From positions 1 through 8,355 of the forward strand of contig CAAFRW010000076.1 of NCBI GenBank assembly GCA_900765575.1: 8,355 nt of DNA, in the 5' to 3' direction. The DNA comes from Bacteroidaceae bacterium. Lineage in GTDB: Bacteria > Bacteroidota > Bacteroidia > Bacteroidales > Bacteroidaceae. Below are positions 1-5,533 of this stretch, one piece after another; the first letter of the stretch is position 1; every line of letters starts with the position of its first letter. Under the pieces are notes generated by a model, which was not told where the DNA came from, did no database searches, and saw only the letters and a program-made list of their open reading frames with translations. The position numbers were made by a program, and so were the translations under genes.

Positions 1-268
1 ATGCGGCCGTACACTGTTTGATTTACAAACCACTCTGGCAAAGATTAAAGAAGCAACGTCTCACCTGAAAGGCTTAAAGATAGGTGTGATGGGGTGTATC
101 GTAAACGGTCCGGGCGAAATGGCCGATGCAGATTACGGTTACGTAGGTGCCGGTCGTGGAAAAGTGAGTCTTTATAAAAAGAAAGAGTGCATCGAAAAGA
201 ACATCCCCGCCGAAGAGGCTGTAGAGCGTTTGTTGGAATTCATCAAAGCGGACTTGGAAAGCAAGTAA
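1..268 (+). CDS. ispG: IspG (GcpE), 4-hydroxy-3-methylbut-2-enyl diphosphate synthase, C-terminal part
   Basis: This is the 3' end of a gene entering from the left; the frame is open from base 2 to a TAA at 266-268. IspG is a cytosolic [4Fe-4S] enzyme of the MEP isoprenoid pathway that converts methylerythritol cyclodiphosphate to HMBPP. The visible part starts with CGRT, whose Cys fits the second Cys of the family's cluster-binding CxxC. About 30 residues later comes GCIVNGPGE, the hallmark motif with the third cluster Cys and the conserved Glu. ADADYGYVGAGRGKVSLYK follows, also typical. An ATG at 86 lies inside the motif region and is not the gene start. The tail (EEAVERLLEFIKADL) is the usual C-terminal helix. 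Nothing looks damaged. It is a housekeeping gene and appears unrelated to the pectin genes to its right. Confidence 0.95.
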   Translation, partial: CGRTLFDLQTTLAKIKEATSHLKGLKIGVMGCIVNGPGEMADADYGYVGAGRGKVSLYKKKECIEKNIPAEEAVERLLEFIKADLESK

Positions 269-324
269 ATCCGATTCTCTAAGAGGGATATCAAGACAAG
301 AACGCTTACTCTAAAAAGGTAGTA

Positions 325-362
325 GATTCTAACTTACAAGTATAAAAGAGGTTATTAGAATC
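325..362. other. Inverted repeat downstream of ispG
   Basis: GATTCTAA (325-332) is the exact reverse complement of TTAGAATC (355-362), with a 22-nt loop. It lies about 57 nt after the ispG stop and has no T-tract. It could contribute to 3'-end formation or processing of the ispG transcript, but the long loop makes it a weak terminator candidate. Confidence 0.3.
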
Positions 363-379
363 CATCAGTCTTAGTAATC

Positions 380-392
380 TCCCATCATGGGA
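380..392. other. Short perfect palindrome TCCCAT-C-ATGGGA
   Basis: This is a 13-nt inverted repeat with a one-base centre, lying between ispG and the large hairpin at 412-453. Its left arm can also pair with GATGGG at 453-458, so the two structures could compete. No known binding protein can be assigned. Confidence 0.3.
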
Positions 393-411
393 TACTCATT
401 TGGAAACTAAA

Positions 412-453
412 CACAGCGTGGAAGTTACTCAATACAGAAACTTCCACGCTGTG
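412..453. terminator. Strong 15-bp hairpin between ispG and the toxin-antitoxin pair
   Basis: CACAGCGTGGAAGTT (412-426) pairs perfectly with AACTTCCACGCTGTG (439-453) across a 12-nt loop. The 15-bp uninterrupted stem is by far the most stable structure in the ispG downstream region. It sits between ispG (plus) and the convergent toxin gene (minus), where a bidirectional terminator would be expected. Neither flank has a clear T-run, so a classical Rho-independent mechanism is not obvious. It may instead stabilise the 3' end or act with Rho. Confidence 0.5.
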
Positions 454-463
454 ATGGGTTGTC

Positions 464-559
464 ATTTGAAAGATAATCACAACTAATGTTCGCACTTCCG
501 GGTGGCTTTATCGTTGTTTCCAATGGTTCAAAGGCAAACATTTGAGAGCTAGGCACAAC
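464..559 (-). repeat. Solitary CRISPR-like repeat unit, copy 1 (47-nt repeat, 29-nt gap, 20-nt partial repeat)
   Basis: Read on the minus strand, a 47-nt repeat (559-513) starts GTTGTGCCTAGCTCTCAAAT and ends CTTTGAACCATTGGAAACA+AC. A unique 29-nt stretch follows (512-484), then GTTGTGATTATCTTTCAAAT (483-464), which repeats the first 20 nt of the unit before similarity ends. The same arrangement occurs at 6167-6262. Length, spacing, the GTTGTG start and the ACAAC-type end fit type II-C CRISPR repeats of Bacteroidetes. From memory, the 47-nt repeat of Bacteroides fragilis type II arrays is very similar; this was not checked. The unit begins 3 nt after the toxin stop codon. No cas genes are present. 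It may be a relict mini-array or a dispersed 3'-UTR element derived from one. Confidence 0.6.
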
Positions 560-562
560 AGT

Positions 563-877
563 TCACTTATCCTTATTTCTTAAATTTTCTTCACTCTTTT
601 TCCCGTATGCTTCACCTCTTGGCAAAAGATATTGGAATAGAACTACATCGTCTTTTATTTGAACGTGGAAAACAAAGAAAGCCCGATAACTGCCGATACG
701 GATACGATAGATATTATTAAAATCTACAAGCTTTTTGCAATCAGTAATTTCATCTATAGATTTTGCACTTTCAGCCTCACAAACAACTTTTAATAGGGAT
801 TCCTTTATCTTACCCGACAGCTTACTTGTGGCCTTCATAAAAGGTTTGGAAAACTCCACTCTCATTCTCCTAGCCAT
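563..877 (-). CDS. RelE/ParE-superfamily toxin of a type II toxin-antitoxin system
   Basis: A 104-residue basic protein (about 100 if the inner start is used). The C-terminal half carries the superfamily's strand pattern and residues: NNIYRIRIGSYRAFFVF, then VVLFQYLLPRGEAYGKK, with the basic and aromatic residues RelE-like toxins use to bind mRNA and ribosome. The N-terminus (VEFSKPFMKATSKL) resembles the first strand and helix of the fold. Known RelE members cleave mRNA on the ribosome and ParE members poison gyrase; the sequence alone cannot decide, but RelE-like is favoured. The gene overlaps the antitoxin. The ATG at 877 gives a 16-nt overlap, while a second ATG at 865 forms an ATGA with the antitoxin stop and yields MRVEFSK, a more usual start for the family. 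Translational coupling is likely. A CRISPR-like repeat starts 3 nt past the stop. Confidence 0.8.
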   Translation of the reverse strand: MARRMRVEFSKPFMKATSKLSGKIKESLLKVVCEAESAKSIDEITDCKKLVDFNNIYRIRIGSYRAFFVFHVQIKDDVVLFQYLLPRGEAYGKKSEENLRNKDK

Positions 878-1119
878 TTACGGAATGCTTCCTGTTCCTT
901 CTTACTAGCAGGAACAAGCCCTTCAGGTTCATGTTTCGACAACCATTTATACGCTTGTTCGTCGTCCATATTTGCGACTAAATCTTCTACATCTCTGACA
1001 AGAAGGTCTTCTATATATTTCTTTAGATTTGTACCTTTTGCTGCAGCTTTAATAGATAAATACCGAAAAATATCTTCTGGTATATCTATTACTTTTCTCT
1101 TTTTTATTGCTGTATCCAT
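862..1119 (-). CDS. Antitoxin with a ribbon-helix-helix-like N-terminus
   Basis: An 85-residue protein encoded directly upstream of, and overlapping, the toxin. Residues 8-40 (KVIDIPEDIFRYLSIKAA, then KGTNLKKYIEDLL) have the pattern of an Arc/CopG-type ribbon-helix-helix: a short strand with alternating residues, a helix starting at PEDIF, a turn at KGTN and a second helix. The remaining acidic, probably flexible tail (DDEQAYKWLSKHEPEG onwards) would wrap the toxin, as in other type II antitoxins. Such antitoxins dimerise, bind a palindrome in their own promoter and repress the operon together with the toxin. A suitable palindrome sits in the promoter at 1142-1160. The gene order antitoxin-toxin and the overlap support the call. 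The exact antitoxin family is not recognised. Confidence 0.75.
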   Translation of the reverse strand: MDTAIKKRKVIDIPEDIFRYLSIKAAAKGTNLKKYIEDLLVRDVEDLVANMDDEQAYKWLSKHEPEGLVPASKKEQEAFRKWLGE

Positions 1120-1139
1120 GATTCTATTGTTTTACGCTA

Positions 1140-1170
1140 CAAATATATATAATATATATTGCGCATACAA
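1140..1170 (-). promoter_or_regulatory. Promoter of the toxin-antitoxin operon (Bacteroides type)
   Basis: On the minus strand, TATATTTG (1147-1140) matches the Bacteroides -7 consensus TAnnTTTG exactly. A TTG (1170-1168) lies 20 nt upstream of it, as expected for the -33 element. The -7 box ends about 20 nt before the antitoxin ATG. Confidence 0.6.
1142..1160. promoter_or_regulatory. Palindromic candidate operator for antitoxin autoregulation
   Basis: AATATATAT-A-ATATATATT is a perfect 9-bp-arm inverted repeat with a one-base centre. It overlaps the -7 box and fills much of the spacer of the toxin-antitoxin promoter. A protein bound here would block RNA polymerase, which fits antitoxin autorepression. 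The low complexity means a chance palindrome cannot be excluded. Confidence 0.45.
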
Positions 1171-1297
1171 TACATATAAGGCTTTTTATTCCATTCATTT
1201 ATATATTTCGCAACATAAAACGTAAGTAGCGGATTGCTTCCAATATCACAAACATAAAAGAACTCGGTCAAACTCTGTTTCCGAGCAATGATAGAGT

Positions 1298-1327
1298 TCT
1301 TATCACTGCCAATAAGAGTGATTAAGA
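1298..1327 (-). terminator. Weak hairpin downstream of the HTCS remnant
   Basis: TCTTATCACT (1298-1307) pairs with AGTGATTAAGA (1317-1327) apart from one bulged base, across a 9-nt loop. It lies about 23 nt after the HTCS stop codon in the minus direction. No T-tract follows, so termination is only possible, not shown. Apart from this hairpin and the toxin-antitoxin promoter, 1120-1349 contains nothing convincing. Confidence 0.3.
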
Positions 1328-1349
1328 TTCTCCACAACCAAAAGCATTC

Positions 1350-2309
1350 CTATTGATTTTGCCGTTCAGCTTTCATTTTCTCCTTATAATCAGTAGGAGC
1401 CATACCAAAATAAGATTTAAAATACTTGCTAAAATAGCGAGGGTCGTTAATACCCACCATATAGGCTATCTGCGTCATGGTATAATCTCCGTTTTCTATC
1501 AGCTGGGCGGCACGTTTTACACGCATCTCTTTTATAAACTCAATAGGGGCAAGTCCCGTTAACATCTTCAACTTTTTGAAGAAGACCGAACGACTTACAG
1601 CTAGTTCTTTCACCAAATCATCGACTATCAAGTCTCCATTATCCATGTTCTTCTCCATCAGTTCGGTCAGTTTCTCCATGAATTTACGGTCGTAAGCAGA
1701 AAGCGTCGACTGGGGCGGTTGCTCTTCCTCGCCCCGGACTTTATCGGCTGACTTCATCAAGTTCGCACAATAGAGCTGTTGCAACTTAACGCGTTGCGCC
1801 AAAAGATTTTCCACCCTGGCTTTCAGGTAAGTGGCACTAAAAGGCTTGATAATATAGTCGTCCGCCCCAAGTTCCATTCCTTTCAGTCTGCTGTCAAAGG
1901 TGTACTTCCCTTCGGGAGTTTTCCGGATATAATTCAATCCACCGCCAAAAGTAGCTACCCAGATACGTCCGTATGCGTCTTCGTGCAATCCATACACACT
2001 GTTATGACTCAAGCTATAGATATCGTCCTCATCATATTTAAAGCGGGTTATCTTGAATCGCTCACCGCTCTTTTCGAGCAACGCAACCCCCTCTCCTTTC
2101 GTAGCAATCCAGATATTTCCATGCGAATCCTGCATAATGTGGTAAGCCACTCCCACAAAAGGTGTACCGGTTCGGGCTATCGTTCCGTTTTCGTTCAAAT
2201 AACCCAGGTAGTCCATATTGTGAGTATAGATTTCAATTTCTCCATCCCGCTTTCCCATCCAGATACGGTGCTCACTGTCTTCAAACAGTGCACGGACCCC
2301 GATTGGCAT
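1350..2309 (-). pseudogene. HTCS regulator remnant, C-terminal part: sensor propeller blades fused to receiver tail and AraC domain
   Basis: Open for 319 residues. Residues 5-135 are periplasmic sensor repeats of the Reg_prop type, seen in the recurring D.xGxIWxxT/G pattern (SEHRIWMGKRDG, SHGNIWIATKGEG, AYGRIWVATFGGG). At about residue 139 the protein passes without interruption into LKGMELGADDYIIKPFSATYLKARVENLL, the last third of a response-regulator receiver domain, including the conserved Lys of KPF (K156). An AraC-type DNA-binding domain fills about 225-315 (VDDLVKELAVSRSVFFKKLK, then the second helix-turn-helix around TQIAYMVGINDPRYFSKYFK). The rest of the propellers, the Y_Y_Y domain, membrane helix, histidine kinase and receiver phospho-Asp are missing. 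HTCS proteins usually have about 1,300-1,400 residues, so roughly 800 are gone. Upstream it continues, after two frameshifts, into the 2345-3028 fragment. Confidence 0.85.
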
Positions 2310-2344
2310 TCAGGTCATACCCGCGTCCACCCTGCGGATAGACT

Positions 2345-3028
2345 TCATCGCCTACGAAAAGCTTGCAGGGAACGGTCTTTGCTCGATTTATCCCGAACAA
2401 AATACTTCATCGGTTCCTCTTCCCCCTCCACTACTTTTATCAGTCCGTTATGGGTAAGTAACCATTCCTGGTTTTTGGAGTCACAAAACACATCGTATAC
2501 ACGGGCAGGATTCTCACCGCGCGCATGGGTGGCATACATCCGTGTGGTAATGGTAAAATCCCTTGGATTCGTCTTTACCCGAATCGCCCCTTCCGTATTC
2601 AGAATCAACCACACCACCCCATTAGGCAATACCTTGATGGAAGCACATCGCCTCCCTTCCTCCATCCCTTCCGCCGGAACTTGCTCGAATGTTTCGGTCT
2701 TCTGGTCGAACCGGAATACCTTATCATCGTAAGTCTGCACCCAAATATAGTCATAGAGGTCAATTTTCAACAGGTCGATGCGGTTATTAGCCAACCCCAC
2801 CTTATTTTCCGTACTCGATTTATATACTTTGAAATTATATCCATTAAAACGGTTGATTCCATCCCAAGTAGAGAACCATAGAAATCCGTTATGGTCCTGT
2901 TCTATGCTCATAATGGAACTTTGAGACAATCCATCCTCTGTTGAATAATGTGTAAAGAAGCAGGGAGGCTGGGCATGCGCATAAAAAAGAATTAATGAGA
3001 AGAATAGGTATAAAAAGTGTCTTTTCAT
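2345..3028 (-). pseudogene. HTCS regulator remnant, N-terminal part: signal peptide and first sensor repeats
   Basis: The start at 3028 is preferred over the upstream ATG at 3067 because it places a clean signal peptide first (MKRHFLYLFFSLILFYAHAQ) and because the promoter's -7 box lies at 3057-3064. FTHYSTEDGLSQSSIMSIEQ is the classic opening of Bacteroides HTCS sensors, followed by propeller repeats (NGFLWFSTWDGINRFNG, YDYIWVQTYDDKVFRFD, NQEWLLTHNGLIKV). The frame stops at 2345 after SLQAFRRR. Removing one T from the minus-strand TTTT (2360-2357) restores SLQAFVGDEVYPQGGRGYD. Removing one G from GGGG (2300-2297) then restores NANRVRALFEDSEHR, joining smoothly to the 1350-2309 fragment. The neighbouring pectin genes suggest the ancestor sensed a pectic oligosaccharide; this is inference from position only. 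Confidence 0.85.
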
Positions 3029-3056
3029 TTTGTCTAGTCTAGTGTAATCTGTGTGG

Positions 3057-3087
3057 TAAATATACAAAAAACATAAATAAATTCAAA
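3057..3087 (-). promoter_or_regulatory. Promoter of the HTCS gene (Bacteroides type)
   Basis: On the minus strand, TTTG (3087-3084) is followed after 19 nt by TATATTTA (3064-3057), a 7-of-8 match to the TAnnTTTG -7 box. The distance to the proposed start at 3028 is about 28 nt. The promoter looks intact although the gene is broken. Confidence 0.55.
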
Positions 3088-3324
3088 ATTCAGGCTTCTA
3101 AAAACAAAGCACCCGTTATAAAACAGGACTGGTTTTTCCTGATAAAAGAAGACACTAGTTGTTATTTACGTACTATTGCAATGTCTCGCAGGCATAAAGG
3201 ATGAACAAGTAAACGCCATATAGGCCTATTTTCGTCAAGACTTATCAGGTATTAGACTTTATGTAATCAACTAAATTCAGGCTATTACATTATTACAATC
3301 TTGACCATAAGTTATTCCCTATGA
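3088..3324. other. Non-coding stretch upstream of the HTCS promoter
   Basis: This is AT-rich intergenic DNA between the HTCS promoter and the tandem-repeat array. I see no credible gene, RNA or strong hairpin in it. With 3325-3723 it forms a gap of about 700 bases between two minus-strand genes, long for this kind of genome. Confidence 0.4.
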
Positions 3325-3477
3325 TGCCACGCCTGTGGCACAGTTGTGACAGACAGCTTGGCACACTTGTGACAGAAGCGTTGGCACAGTTGTGACAGAC
3401 GGCTTGGCACAGTTGTGACAGACGGCTTGGCACAGTTGTGACACAAGTATTGGCATTGTTGTGCCACAAGCTTGGCA
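3325..3477. repeat. Tandem array of six 23-bp units, each with an imperfect 16-bp dyad
   Basis: Units start at 3336, 3359, 3382, 3405, 3428 and 3451 (the last is 22 nt); a partial TGGCA follows at 3473. Units 3 and 4 are identical. The core TGGCACA-GT-TGTGACA is a dyad with 7-bp arms and one mismatch. In unit 6 the right arm is TGTGCCA, the exact complement of the consensus left arm. The array is preceded by a perfect inverted repeat TGCCAC-GCCT-GTGGCA (3325-3340) built from the same half-site. The period of 23 is not a multiple of 3, and the reading frames crossing it are low-complexity, so it is not coding. The regular spacing, about two helical turns, would put sites on one face of the helix, as in a multi-site operator. 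Alternatively it is a minisatellite with no function. Confidence 0.85.
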
Positions 3478-3640
3478 AAAACCGTTATATAAGTCTAGCT
3501 GACACAGTTCGAACTAGCAAGCACAAATGTCCTATACAGGCAGAAGTAAACGGAGAAGAATACCCAAAGCACATTACGACCGAACAGCTCTGCATATCGG
3601 CCTCTCAAAGCGGATTGGCAGCCAAGTGCAATACAAAACA
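3478..3640. other. Non-coding stretch between the 23-bp array and the lyase terminator
   Basis: Plus-strand frames of 64-83 codons run through this stretch, but they overlap the tandem array or each other, lack recognisable motifs and have no promoter box that I can find. I treat the region as non-coding, possibly containing decayed sequence. Confidence 0.4.
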
Positions 3641-3670
3641 GTTCCACTCCGGACGTATCCGAAGTGGAAC
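3641..3670 (-). terminator. Terminator hairpin for the PL10 pectate lyase gene
   Basis: GTTCCACT (3641-3648) pairs with AGTGGAAC (3663-3670). After one C/A mismatch, CGGA (3650-3653) pairs with TCCG (3658-3661), leaving a CGTA tetraloop. On the minus strand the hairpin is followed by TGTTTTGTATTG, a T-rich run, and lies about 54 nt after the lyase stop codon. This fits a Rho-independent terminator in the minus direction. The plus-strand side is A-rich. Confidence 0.6.
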
Positions 3671-3723
3671 CCAAAAACAGAAAGATTAAAACACTCTTAC
3701 TTACCTAGACTAACCCTATAGAA

Positions 3724-5343
3724 CTACTTTTCAAAATAACGCACTAACTTCATCATATTATCAATATAGTCCTTCATCGAAATACACATCTCCCCCGTGG
3801 TACAGGGATAAGGAGAGGTATCGTGTTCATCGCCGACAAACGTACTGATATATTTCGTTTCGTCGCTGACTCCGGCAACCGTATAGGGTTTGTATGGATT
3901 GGAGGTAGACTTCAAGGGCGTCAACCAACAACCCTCTTTCGTCAACGAATTGACCAATTCCTGCGCTACACTTTCCGATACGTTGTCTTGTCCGCGCAGA
4001 CGGGTATAATATTTAGGCAACGGCACCAAATGGTCCTGCAACAAAGGCGACTCCTTTGTCAACTCCGACACCGGAAGATTCTTTACTTCCTCATATTGGC
4101 GTCGCAATTCACTCGGATTCACAAATGTGGCCGAACTATAATGCGCGATTGTATTCTCCAGCTCTTGATTGATATAGTACATCCCGTTCTTCACATTCGT
4201 CCCTTTACGATGTACATACAGCGGTTTCCCGTCATCAGGGTCTATAAAACGGGGAACCAAGATTTCCTCCGGATTAGTAGACTGGCGTTTCCATTTCTTC
4301 ACTTCCGATTCCGGTAATTTCATCGATTCCAGGAAACGAATGGCGGCAGGGATGCCGGACAAGAAACGCGTGTCAGCCGTCAGTTTATAATAATCCAGCA
4401 TTAAATGAATGAGCCTGACTGTTGTTCCGGTGTTTACACTGCGCGGTTCATACGAACGGGCATGCGCCGGTTTCAAATCGTCGACTGTATACTGGTCGGC
4501 CCAACCCGCGTACGGCTCTCCCTGTTGAAGCGAAATCATGAGATACATGGCGCGCATAATCGGCTCTTTAATTCCCTGCAATCCCATCGACTGGTAGCAT
4601 TGAATCAGAAACTCCGTCGCATCGGGAATCACATCATCATTTAAAGTGATAAAAGAAGAGTAATCGGCCTTTCCCTGAAAAGGATGGTCGTACATCAACG
4701 GATAACGCTGCGGCCATCCACCCACCGGATATTGGCTTTCCAATACAAACCGGATACACTTCTCCAAGGCCGGACGGAAAGTGGGGTCGTTCTTTTCTAC
4801 ATACATACGTAACAAGAACTTGGCAGCTTCCATCGTCCCGGCGTCATCATAGGTGGCATTGCCGTAATAATGTTGGAACTCTTCCAAACGCCAGCCGTTT
4901 TTACCGACCGTATCGTACCACTCTTTCAATGAATTCTCACCGGCAAAATCAAATACATAATTCCAGCCACCACACTCCAGCTGTCCCCAAATCAGCGCAT
5001 TAGCCACCTTCTTTGCCGCATCATAATAGTACTCGTCCCCTGTGGCATGATACACATCGAGCAATAAATGCCCCACAGAAGGAGTGCCCGGAGGCTGAAC
5101 CCAAACCATCGTCCTCTTAGCCTCCATCTCGCCCCATGAGCGGGACATATCCGGCAAATAGTTCCAAACGAAACCGCCCTTATAGCTCACCTTATCCATC
5201 ATGAATTGTGTAGCGGTCTTCATGGTTTTCAATACTTGCTCATCCAGTTTTTTACGAGTCTGAGCCATACCCGGACAGACCATACTTACTACACACAGAG
5301 CCAGAATAATCTTTCCCCATTTCTTTCTTAATATGTTTTCCAT
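3724..5343 (-). CDS. Exported pectate lyase, polysaccharide lyase family 10 type
   Basis: PL10 enzymes cut polygalacturonate (de-esterified pectin) by beta-elimination, leaving a 4,5-unsaturated galacturonate at the new non-reducing end. The frame extends upstream to 5457, but the ATG at 5343 is chosen because it gives a signal peptide (MENILRKKWGKIILALCVVS, then MVCPGMAQ), so the mature enzyme acts outside the cytoplasm. Visible family features in the 539-residue protein are ATYDDAGT (about 163-170), GGWPQRYP (208-215), the acidic NDD motif (235-237) and ARSYEP (295-300), where PL10 proteins have an Arg-Tyr-Glu motif near the active site. The (alpha/alpha) toroid part ends around residue 350; the rest (including DPDDGKPLYVHRKGTNVKNG) makes it longer than the roughly 330-residue catalytic core I know for the family. 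It is divergently transcribed from the KdgF-like gene, with 190 bp between the starts. Confidence 0.75.
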   Translation of the reverse strand: MENILRKKWGKIILALCVVSMVCPGMAQTRKKLDEQVLKTMKTATQFMMDKVSYKGGFVWNYLPDMSRSWGEMEAKRTMVWVQPPGTPSVGHLLLDVYHATGDEYYYDAAKKVANALIWGQLECGGWNYVFDFAGENSLKEWYDTVGKNGWRLEEFQHYYGNATYDDAGTMEAAKFLLRMYVEKNDPTFRPALEKCIRFVLESQYPVGGWPQRYPLMYDHPFQGKADYSSFITLNDDVIPDATEFLIQCYQSMGLQGIKEPIMRAMYLMISLQQGEPYAGWADQYTVDDLKPAHARSYEPRSVNTGTTVRLIHLMLDYYKLTADTRFLSGIPAAIRFLESMKLPESEVKKWKRQSTNPEEILVPRFIDPDDGKPLYVHRKGTNVKNGMYYINQELENTIAHYSSATFVNPSELRRQYEEVKNLPVSELTKESPLLQDHLVPLPKYYTRLRGQDNVSESVAQELVNSLTKEGCWLTPLKSTSNPYKPYTVAGVSDETKYISTFVGDEHDTSPYPCTTGEMCISMKDYIDNMMKLVRYFEK

Positions 5344-5397
5344 CGTAACAATAGTGTTTTTAGATTTAAGTTTAACGTTCACGATAAAGGCAAAATA

Positions 5398-5411
5398 ACG
5401 CATTTCTGCGT
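5398..5411. promoter_or_regulatory. Inverted repeat ACGCA-TTTC-TGCGT in the lyase/kdgF divergent region
   Basis: A perfect 5-bp-arm inverted repeat with a 4-nt centre, 55 nt upstream of the lyase start and beside TTATTTTG (5398-5391, minus), a poor match to a -7 box. Its position between divergent pectin genes suits a shared regulator, but a short dyad of this size can arise by chance. Confidence 0.25.
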
Positions 5412-5484
5412 GCTTCGGATTGTAATATTTGACTTTTTCTTCGTAAATTTTAATCAAGAGAGAGCATCTTCCACAGATATTGCC

Positions 5485-5492
5485 TATATTTG
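5485..5492 (+). promoter_or_regulatory. -7 box of the kdgF-like gene promoter
   Basis: TATATTTG matches the Bacteroides -7 consensus exactly and lies 41 nt upstream of the ATG at 5534. No convincing TTTG is seen about 20 nt further upstream, so the promoter may depend on an activator. Confidence 0.5.
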
Positions 5493-5533
5493 AAAAACCT
5501 TTTTAAACACGTAGATTTCTAAAGCAAAATACT

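Noticed and set aside
1137..1337. Minus-strand 66-codon reading frame between the HTCS remnant and the toxin-antitoxin operon
   Set aside because: It shows no recognisable motif, overlaps the toxin-antitoxin promoter and ends in low-complexity AT sequence; a small unknown gene is possible but unsupported.
1779..2732. Long plus-strand reading frame (317 codons)
   Set aside because: It lies antisense to the HTCS remnant, whose minus-strand frames have clear domain sequence; the plus-strand translation matches no family I know.
3336..3477. 23-bp array as a CRISPR array
   Set aside because: The units are directly adjacent with no spacers, so this is a tandem repeat. The shared GTTGTGA with the CRISPR-like units is only 7 nt and is probably coincidence.
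3293..3478. Minus-strand reading frame with repeated SQLC/VTTVPS-like segments across the 23-bp array
   Set aside because: Its repeats come from the tandem DNA array, whose period is not a multiple of three; there is no promoter or conserved protein pattern.
3438..3721. Two overlapping plus-strand frames of 64 and 83 codons downstream of the array
   Set aside because: They overlap the array or each other, and they run through the lyase terminator hairpin; no motif was seen.
5344..5457. 38-residue N-terminal extension of the pectate lyase from an upstream ATG
   Set aside because: The signal peptide begins at the internal ATG at 5343; the extension would place charged residues ahead of it and runs over the likely promoter region.
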